Shown: piece after piece, positions 8,375 to 14,347 of the stretch
How the letters are laid out: each line of letters opens with the position of its first letter
Numbering within the stretch: position 1 is the stretch's first letter
Program-made: the position numbers and the translations under genes
The notes under the pieces: generated by a model
Told to the model about the DNA's origin: nothing
The model's database searches: none
The model's input: the letters and a program-made list of their open reading frames with translations, nothing else
IMG/VR virus record: IMGVR_UViG_3300044825_002608
Coordinates: 35,658-99,657 of that record
Length of the DNA stretch: 64,000 nucleotides
DNA from: a virus
Reading direction: 5' to 3' (one strand)

Positions 8375-9093
8375 AAGTAGCATTTTGTTTTTGTGGACAA
8401 CCTAGAAATGTTGTTAAAACTCTTGATAACATTAAGGAATCGTGGGGAACTAATCAAGAATTAGATTTTTTCTTCCATACATGGAAACCTGACGGCACAA
8501 CTCCTTATCGGATTGATACGCCGTCTGATTTTTATTTTAAGGGTATTGAGCAATACTTACTGAAAAAATTAAATCCAGTTATGTATGAAATTCAGGAGCA
8601 AATAATCTTCGAAAATCAATATGAAGATTCTCCTCACTGGCCTACCCGTAGTGTTTTTATTCCAAATCCATCTCAAAATATTCAATCATTTTTTTACTCT
8701 TTAAAAAAATCTAATGATTTAAAGAGGCAATATGAAATCGAAAACAATTTTCGTTACGATTGTGTAATTAGATGTAGATTTGATTATATCTTTACAAAGA
8801 AATACAATGTTAAAGATTTTGACTTAAATTATTTAAATGTAAAAAATGATTGTAAGCATACTGAATATGCAATTAATGATCATATTGCAGTATCAAATAG
8901 TGAAAATATAGATGCTTATTGTTCTGTATTTGATAATCTTGAAAAATATTATAATCAGGGTATTGAGTTCAATGCTGAAGTAATGCTAGGATATAATGCT
9001 ATGATGCATGGATTAAAATATCACAAAACTCTTGGTGATGGTAAAGAGTCTTATGTATCAACTCAATTTGAAAGAGCGAAGGTTTTCTCATGA
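8371..9093 (+). CDS. WavE-like putative glycosyltransferase, paralogue 3
   Basis: The 240-residue product starts VAFCFCGQPRNVVKT and carries VIRCRFDYIF near residue 135. This is the same architecture as the 2469 and 3185 products. It overlaps both neighbours by 4 bases (ATGA), so translation of 7367-11778 looks coupled. Specific chemistry is unknown. Confidence 0.63.
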   Translation: MKVAFCFCGQPRNVVKTLDNIKESWGTNQELDFFFHTWKPDGTTPYRIDTPSDFYFKGIEQYLLKKLNPVMYEIQEQIIFENQYEDSPHWPTRSVFIPNPSQNIQSFFYSLKKSNDLKRQYEIENNFRYDCVIRCRFDYIFTKKYNVKDFDLNYLNVKNDCKHTEYAINDHIAVSNSENIDAYCSVFDNLEKYYNQGIEFNAEVMLGYNAMMHGLKYHKTLGDGKESYVSTQFERAKVFS

Positions 9094-10049
9094 ATATTGC
9101 TTTTATTGGTCCTGGTGTAATGCCAATCCCACCAGATGGTTGGGGTGCAGTGGAAATGATGATTTGGGATTATGCTACAATTATGGGTGATCTTGGTCAC
9201 ACTGGTGCAATCATTAATACTCCAGATAGGAATGAAATTATTAATGAATTGATGCAGGATAAATTTGATGTGGTTCACTTACATTATGATGTGTTCCATG
9301 ACATAATCCCAATTATACTTGAAACTATAGATACAAAACTAATCGTTTCTAGTCATTATCCATATATTAACAATCCTAGTATGTGGAATCGTGATAATTA
9401 TCATCCAATAATGAATTCTTATGCGAGAAACGATAATTTTTATATCTTTGCATCTAGTCAAAATGACATCAATACATTTATAAACCATGGTGCAAAAGAA
9501 GAAAATTGTTGGATGAGTAGACTAGGAGTTCTTTCTAGTTCTTACAAGTTTGATCAGAATCATACATATGAAAAAACTCTGTGCTTCTCTCAAATTTGTG
9601 ACCGTAAGCGACAGTATTTAATTCAAGATTTTGATGATGTTGATTTTGTTGGTCGTATAGAATATGGTAAATTTAATAATCGAAAAAATTATAAAGGAGA
9701 ATATACTAGAGATACTTTAAATTCTGAAATTACAAAGTATGGTAATTTTACACTATTAAGTTCTATTGAAAATACAACTCCTCTTGCAGTAAAAGAAGCT
9801 CTAGTTTGTGGGTTGGGTGTAGTTGTTTCTGAAGCAGTTTCTTTAGAATTAGATTGCACTCAAAAATTTATTGATGTAATTCCTGAAAATAAGATCAATG
9901 ATTTATCTTTTCTACATGATGTGATTAAATCTAATCGAGAGTATTCTATTTCTCATAGAGAGGAAATAAAACAATATGGTGATAATGTTTTTGGATTGCA
10001 GAGTATCATTGAAAATGAATATATTCCAAAATTAGAATCTCTACTATGA
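9090..10049 (+). CDS. GT4-like glycosyltransferase A
   Basis: The 319-residue protein has the GT-B glycosyltransferase pattern: an N-terminal GPGVMPIPPDGWGAVE loop, HLHYD and SSHYPY segments in the first domain, and a C-terminal ENTTPLAVKEALVCG stretch matching the donor-binding E-x7-E motif of family GT4. It overlaps the next gene by 4 bases; that gene is a clear relative (same GWGAVE opening), so the pair looks like a tandem duplication that diverged. The donor is unknown. Confidence 0.78.
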   Translation: MNIAFIGPGVMPIPPDGWGAVEMMIWDYATIMGDLGHTGAIINTPDRNEIINELMQDKFDVVHLHYDVFHDIIPIILETIDTKLIVSSHYPYINNPSMWNRDNYHPIMNSYARNDNFYIFASSQNDINTFINHGAKEENCWMSRLGVLSSSYKFDQNHTYEKTLCFSQICDRKRQYLIQDFDDVDFVGRIEYGKFNNRKNYKGEYTRDTLNSEITKYGNFTLLSSIENTTPLAVKEALVCGLGVVVSEAVSLELDCTQKFIDVIPENKINDLSFLHDVIKSNREYSISHREEIKQYGDNVFGLQSIIENEYIPKLESLL

Positions 10050-10990
10050 AAATAAGTATTATTGGTCCAAATACTCCCATCCCTCCTATTGGATGGGGTG
10101 CTGTTGAGAGTTTGATATGGGATGTCAAACTAACATTAGATGAATTGGGACACAATGTTCAGATCATCAACGTTGGAGATCCTTATAAGATCATTCAAAT
10201 GATTAACGAGTATCGTCCAGATTTTGTTCACATCAATTATGATGATTGGATTAGTATCTATCCATATGTTCAATATCCATGTGCGGTAACAACACACTTT
10301 GCATATATTGAACGACCAGAAATGATGGGCGATTATCGCCAAAGAATTTTCGATCAGTTTAAAAAAATTAAACCAAATGTATTTGGATTGTCTGAAGGGA
10401 TTAATCACATCTACGAAAATCTTTCAAATATTCCTAAAAGCAAACTTTATTTGAACCACAATGGTGTTGCCTTAAAAAATTTTAGAGTAACTTCAAATCC
10501 AAAGTATTCTGATAGATCAATCTATCTTGCAAAAATCGATTACAGAAAACGGCAACATATGTTTCAAAAAATTGATTCTCTTTGGTATGCTGGGAATATT
10601 GCAGATTATAGATTTGACTCTAATAAAAATTATCTTGGTGAGTGGCAAAAAAATTATCTTTATGAAAACTTGACTGAGTATGGTAACTTAGTTCTATTGA
10701 GTGATGGTGAGGCACATCCTCTAGTTTGTATGGAAGCATTTGCTGCTGGACTGGGGGTAGTTATTAGTCAGTGGGCAGCGGCAAATTTAGATCTTAAAAA
10801 AGAGTTTATTACGGTTATACCTGAAGATAAAATAAATGATATTGAGTTCGTCGATGAATGTATTAAACGTAATAGGGAATATTCTATTCAAAATAGGAGT
10901 GAGATATTAGAATATGCAAAACAGTTTGATTGGAAAAATGTAATCAGCAATTATTACATACCAAATATTAAAAAGGTTATTGAATTATGA
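10046..10990 (+). CDS. GT4-like glycosyltransferase B
   Basis: This 314-residue relative of the preceding gene opens with GPNTPIPPIGWGAVE, followed by HINYDDW. Near its end is DGEAHPLVCMEAFAAG, giving the E-x7-E donor motif. It overlaps the fucosyltransferase by 4 bases. A soluble enzyme adding one sugar of the glycan is inferred. Confidence 0.78.
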   Translation: MKISIIGPNTPIPPIGWGAVESLIWDVKLTLDELGHNVQIINVGDPYKIIQMINEYRPDFVHINYDDWISIYPYVQYPCAVTTHFAYIERPEMMGDYRQRIFDQFKKIKPNVFGLSEGINHIYENLSNIPKSKLYLNHNGVALKNFRVTSNPKYSDRSIYLAKIDYRKRQHMFQKIDSLWYAGNIADYRFDSNKNYLGEWQKNYLYENLTEYGNLVLLSDGEAHPLVCMEAFAAGLGVVISQWAAANLDLKKEFITVIPEDKINDIEFVDECIKRNREYSIQNRSEILEYAKQFDWKNVISNYYIPNIKKVIEL

Positions 10991-11778
10991 TAGGATTTAA
11001 TTCTTTAGGAAAACTTGGAAGATTTGGAAATCAAATGTTTCAATATGCTGCTCTCAAAGGAATCGCTAGTAATCGAGGATATGAAATTTGCATACCAATA
11101 TCTGAGAGTAAAAATGAATGGACTGATCATCAACTTAACTGTGCATTTAAGATGTCAACTTTAAATCAGTTGAACTATCAATACATTGACTATGATCGTC
11201 CTACTGTAGTTGAAAGTGGATTTTCTTTTGATGAAAAATTATTTAATGAGTGTCCTGATTGGGTAACTATTCAAGGGTTTTTTCAAACAGAAAAATACTT
11301 TAAACATATTCGCAATCAACTCTTAATTGATTTTCAATTTCATGATGATATTTTAGAACCTGCAAAAGAAGTTATTCTAAATTGGAAAAATCCAGTTGCT
11401 CTTCATATACGCAGAACGGATTACATTACAAATCCAAATCACAGTGTATTACCTATTGAGTATTACGAAAAATCTTTGAAAGAATTTGATGAAAATTGTG
11501 AAATAATTATATTCTCTGATGATCCTCAGTGGTGTGCAGAGCAAAAACTTTTTGAATCTGATAGATTTATGATTTCTGAAACAGATAATAACTACTTAGA
11601 CATGTGCCTTATGTCTCTTTGCTCTGGGCATATTATTGCCAATAGTTCTTTTAGTTGGTGGGGTGCGTGGTTGTCGAATAGTAAAAAAGTTATTGCCCCA
11701 TCAAATTGGTTTGGTGAGTCTCATAATAAACACCTAGATACTAAAGATCTTATACCGGAAAATTGGATGGTGATTTGA
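10987..11778 (+). CDS. Alpha-1,2-fucosyltransferase (GT11)
   Basis: The 263-residue protein shows the three GT11 landmarks in order: LGRFGNQMFQYAALKG at residue 10, ALHIRRTDY near residue 140 (the HxRRxDY donor-binding motif), and SSFSWWGAWLS near residue 220. The family moves L-fucose from GDP-fucose to the 2-OH of galactose or a related sugar. GDP-fucose synthase is at 849 in the same island. The stop overlaps by one base the start of a GT6 enzyme, whose relatives act on such fucosylated acceptors. Confidence 0.92.
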   Translation: MIGFNSLGKLGRFGNQMFQYAALKGIASNRGYEICIPISESKNEWTDHQLNCAFKMSTLNQLNYQYIDYDRPTVVESGFSFDEKLFNECPDWVTIQGFFQTEKYFKHIRNQLLIDFQFHDDILEPAKEVILNWKNPVALHIRRTDYITNPNHSVLPIEYYEKSLKEFDENCEIIIFSDDPQWCAEQKLFESDRFMISETDNNYLDMCLMSLCSGHIIANSSFSWWGAWLSNSKKVIAPSNWFGESHNKHLDTKDLIPENWMVI

Positions 11779-12494
11779 TGAAAGTTGCAATTGTATTCAT
11801 TGGTACTTCAAAGTATTTAAATTTTCTTCCAAAATACTATGACAATATCCATGAAAATTTTCTTCCCAATTCAGAAAAAACATTTTTAGTTTTTACCGAT
11901 GGTGAGGGAGATTTTCCTGAAGATATTAAAGTCTACCCTCAGGAACATCTTGAGTGGCCTTATATTACATTAACTCGTTTTGAGATTATTAATAGGGCAA
12001 GGGAAGAAATTCTTAAAAATGATTGGTTAGTATTTTTGGATGCCGATACTCTTGTTGTAGATAAAGTATCTGAAGAAGAATTTTTTACAGACAAGCATTT
12101 ATTTGGAGTTTGGCATCCTTGCCATTACTTACAAATGCCTCCGCATAATAAATTGCCTGGAGCATTTGAAACTAATTCAAAATCTTTATCTTATGTTGAC
12201 GTTGAAAAGGAAATGCCATCCATTTACTATCAGGGATGTTTATGGGGAGGAAAAGTTCCTTATGTGCTAGAAATGATTGATGAACTTCAAGATAGGGTAA
12301 ATAAAGATCTTGATAATGATGTTGTTGCTATTTGGCATGATGAAAGTCATTTGAACAAATATTTTATAGAACATAACAACGATGTTCATACTTTAAATTC
12401 TGAATATGCTTATCCTGAAGTATTTTCTGAATATTGTAACTTTGAACCAAAAATTATTCACCTTGCAAAAGATAATTCTAAGTATCAAACTTAA
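11778..12494 (+). CDS. GT6 glycosyltransferase (ABO/alpha-1,3-Gal/GalNAc transferase family)
   Basis: I take the ATG at 11778, which overlaps the fucosyltransferase stop. The 238-residue product contains FLDADTLV (DxD metal site) near residue 92, FGVWHPCHY, YYQGCLWGG and AIWHDESHLNKYF near residue 190. WHDESHLNKY is the hallmark of family GT6, which includes the human A and B blood-group transferases. Those enzymes add GalNAc or Gal in alpha-1,3 linkage to a Fuc-alpha-1,2-Gal acceptor. Retention of DxD suggests metal dependence, unlike many bacterial GT6 enzymes with NxN. No membrane anchor is present, so it acts in the cytoplasm. Confidence 0.88.
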   Translation: MKVAIVFIGTSKYLNFLPKYYDNIHENFLPNSEKTFLVFTDGEGDFPEDIKVYPQEHLEWPYITLTRFEIINRAREEILKNDWLVFLDADTLVVDKVSEEEFFTDKHLFGVWHPCHYLQMPPHNKLPGAFETNSKSLSYVDVEKEMPSIYYQGCLWGGKVPYVLEMIDELQDRVNKDLDNDVVAIWHDESHLNKYFIEHNNDVHTLNSEYAYPEVFSEYCNFEPKIIHLAKDNSKYQT

Positions 12495-12497
12495 AAA

Positions 12498-13292
12498 ATG
12501 GACAAAAATAAATCTGCATATAAACTAAAAAACATTGCTCCAATTTATTATCTTAATCTTGATGGGCAACCTGAGAGAATGGAGTACATGGAGGAGCAAT
12601 TTAAATATTGGGAAATAGAAAATTACACTCGCATTTCTGCTTATGATGGACGTGAAGATGATCTAAGCGATATTGTCAAGGGACGTTATCCAGAAAATAT
12701 GACTTCTGGAGAAATTGGATGTACAACTTCTCATCTAAAAGCAATTAAACACTGGTATGAAACTAGTGACTCTCCCTATGCAATTTTCATGGAAGATGAT
12801 GTGGACTTGCAACTTGTTAAATTTTGGAATTTTACATGGAAGGATTTTGCATCTAAATTGCCTTATGATTGGGATGTTATTCAACTTGCAATTATCTGCA
12901 CAGGAAACCTACACGTAAAACTTCACAAAAGGTTTGTAAATGATTTTTCTACCGCTGCATACATGATTACGCGACATCATGCAGAAAAACTCATAAAATT
13001 TCATATTCGTGATGATAAGTACAAATTAGATCAAGGTGTAAAACCTAGAGCAGTTGCAGATGATCTAATTTATAACTCTGGTAATACGTATTCAATACCT
13101 CTATTTCTGTATCGTATTGAACTTGGGTCATCAATTCATCCAGAACATATTGATGTTTTTCATCGAGGTAGTCATGATGGACTGCTTCAATTTTGGGAAA
13201 AGCAGGGGTATGAAATGAATATTGATGATCTGATGGACTATGATCCATATTTGGGAAGAATCACGGAGTCTTCCCAACCGCACGGTCAGTGA
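12498..13292 (+). CDS. GT25-type LPS glycosyltransferase
   Basis: The 264-residue protein has YYLNLDGQPERME near residue 17, GEIGCTTSHLKAI near residue 73 and YAIFMEDDVDL near residue 97. These are the N-terminal, SH and EDD metal motifs of family GT25, known from lipo-oligosaccharide galactosyl and glucosyl transferases. It is the last gene of the sugar island. The photosynthesis-block promoter follows 16 bases later. Confidence 0.82.
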   Translation: MDKNKSAYKLKNIAPIYYLNLDGQPERMEYMEEQFKYWEIENYTRISAYDGREDDLSDIVKGRYPENMTSGEIGCTTSHLKAIKHWYETSDSPYAIFMEDDVDLQLVKFWNFTWKDFASKLPYDWDVIQLAIICTGNLHVKLHKRFVNDFSTAAYMITRHHAEKLIKFHIRDDKYKLDQGVKPRAVADDLIYNSGNTYSIPLFLYRIELGSSIHPEHIDVFHRGSHDGLLQFWEKQGYEMNIDDLMDYDPYLGRITESSQPHGQ

Positions 13293-13308
13293 ATCCTTAC
13301 AAAATCGC

Positions 13309-13337
13309 TTGACAGCAACTCCTCTCTCATATATAAT
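13309..13337 (+). promoter_or_regulatory. Consensus sigma-70 type promoter for the photosynthesis block
   Basis: TTGACA at 13309-13314 and TATAAT at 13332-13337 are separated by exactly 17 bases, a perfect match to the vegetative consensus. It would fire early, using host RNA polymerase, and drives hli and the small genes after it. Confidence 0.85.
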
Positions 13338-13361
13338 GTTGTTACAATTCGTAATAAAAAA

Positions 13362-13556
13362 ATGACCGTTACAACTAATGAACGTGGGCAGCAAAATATT
13401 TTTGCTAAAGAACCCACGATGTATTATGAAAATTATGGAATGTATTCCCCTAACGAAATTAAGGAGCGGACTAATGGACGCTGGGCAATGCTCGGCATTA
13501 TTGCTGGGTTTATTTCTTATTCTATCACTGGCAACTTCTTCTTCGGTATCTTCTGA
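13362..13556 (+). CDS. hli: High-light-inducible protein (Hli), first copy
   Basis: The 64-residue protein ends in the chlorophyll a/b-binding-like helix: ERTNGRWAMLGIIAGFISYSITG, whose E-x2-N-x-R-x-A-M-x-G core binds chlorophyll and forms a salt bridge. Hli proteins sit in the thylakoid membrane and protect photosystem II assembly and repair under excess light. The upstream promoter is at 13309. Its stop overlaps the next start (ATGA). Confidence 0.92.
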   Translation: MTVTTNERGQQNIFAKEPTMYYENYGMYSPNEIKERTNGRWAMLGIIAGFISYSITGNFFFGIF

Positions 13557-13642
13557 TGACTGAAGTAATCTTTACTTTCACCTCAGTTGCATTTTTTGTG
13601 CTTTTGGGGTATGCTGTTAATCAACTCTCTGAGACATATTGA
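13556..13642 (+). CDS. 28-residue single-pass membrane peptide
   Basis: This tiny frame runs from an ATG overlapping the hli stop to a TGA overlapping the next ATG. It encodes a hydrophobic segment (about residues 4-20, FTFTSVAFFVLLGYAV) with a short polar tail. Size, position and membrane character resemble the small photosystem and cytochrome b6f subunits, but I could not match it to a named one. The double ATGA coupling argues that it is really translated. Confidence 0.65.
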   Translation: MTEVIFTFTSVAFFVLLGYAVNQLSETY

Positions 13643-13899
13643 TGACTGCTGAAATGCTTGAGAAACTTACTATTGCCCTCCAAGAACTTGGTTGGGATGT
13701 TGATGATGAACTTTCTGTAGACATTGGTGGTGTGGCTGTCACAGGAACTGCCACTAACCCTGAAGCAAATCCAAAATGGGCAAAACCATTTGGAACTGTC
13801 TCTTATCAAAATGATGCTTTCATTGTAATTAAAAATAAGAACAGGAACCCAGTTGTTCCTTCAGTTCCAAATCCTGATCTCAAACAAAAACATTCTTAA
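13642..13899 (+). CDS. Small soluble protein of unknown function
   Basis: I start it at the ATG overlapping the upstream TGA, giving 85 residues. A TTG one codon earlier is a less likely start. The sequence is acidic in the middle (DVDDELSVDIGG) and ends with a Pro-rich tail. No known domain is recognised. Its place between two hli genes suggests a thylakoid-related or host-takeover role, which is inference only. Confidence 0.7.
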   Translation: MTAEMLEKLTIALQELGWDVDDELSVDIGGVAVTGTATNPEANPKWAKPFGTVSYQNDAFIVIKNKNRNPVVPSVPNPDLKQKHS

Positions 13900-13913
13900 T
13901 AAGGAGTAAACTA

Positions 13914-14033
13914 ATGGAAAAAATCTTTACTGAAAAAGCAGAACGCTGGAATGGTCGTCTTGCAATGCTAGGATTCGTCGCCGCTGTTGGTGCATATCTT
14001 ATTACTGGTCAAGTAATTCCTGGAGTATGGTGA
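13914..14033 (+). CDS. hli: High-light-inducible protein (Hli), short second copy
   Basis: This frame encodes 39 residues, little more than the Hli helix: AERWNGRLAMLGFVAAVGAY carries the E-x2-N-x-R-x-A-M-x-G core. A good ribosome site (AAGGAG) lies 8 bases before the ATG. Lacking an N-terminal extension, it may act by pairing with other Hlis. A terminator follows at 14048. Confidence 0.9.
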   Translation: MEKIFTEKAERWNGRLAMLGFVAAVGAYLITGQVIPGVW

Positions 14034-14047
14034 ATCCATAATAATTG

Positions 14048-14083
14048 AAGACCCTCTCTATATAAAGGAGAGGGTCTTTTTTT
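14048..14083 (+). terminator. Intrinsic terminator after hli
   Basis: GACCCTCTC (14050-14058) pairs with GAGAGGGTC (14068-14076), followed by seven T. The T-run is directly followed by the ATG of the next gene. Confidence 0.88.
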
Positions 14084-14245
14084 ATGCCTAGAAATATTTT
14101 GACTAAAGATGAAATTCGAGTCCATGTTGAAAAATTGAAAAAAGAGTTGTATAATAGTGAGGTCTCTTGGACTTCGGATCCCAAATCTCTTGCTCACCAG
14201 TATCTCAATCGAGTCTTAGATAAGATCGCTGAGTACAGGGGTTGA
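14084..14245 (+). CDS. 53-residue protein of unknown function
   Basis: The ATG follows directly on the terminator T-run. The product is charged and helical in appearance (LTKDEIRVHVEKLKKELYN) with no cysteine or membrane segment. The psbA promoter overlaps its last codons. No function is recognised. Confidence 0.65.
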   Translation: MPRNILTKDEIRVHVEKLKKELYNSEVSWTSDPKSLAHQYLNRVLDKIAEYRG

Positions 14246-14270
14246 CGGGAAACGAACCAAGTGCTATACT
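14242..14270 (+). promoter_or_regulatory. psbA promoter
   Basis: TTGACG (14242-14247) and TATACT (14265-14270) are 17 bases apart, a good sigma-70 type match. The predicted start of transcription lies just before the dyad at 14279. Confidence 0.8.
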
Positions 14271-14278
14271 AAATAAGT

Positions 14279-14314
14279 GTTAAGGAATGTTAGCAAATAC
14301 TAACAAACCTTAAC
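14279..14314 (+). promoter_or_regulatory. Dyad in the psbA leader, shared with psbD
   Basis: GTTAAGG (14279) pairs with CCTTAAC (14308-14314), and TGTTAG (14288) with CTAACA (14300-14305), around a short loop. This makes a 15-base arm with a 2-base internal mismatch. The left arm GTTAAGGAATGTTAGC recurs with 13 of 16 bases identical at 17877-17892 in front of psbD. It could be an operator or an RNA hairpin. Confidence 0.6.
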
Positions 14315-14347
14315 AATTCATGTAAACCTAACGTTCTTTTTAAAACT

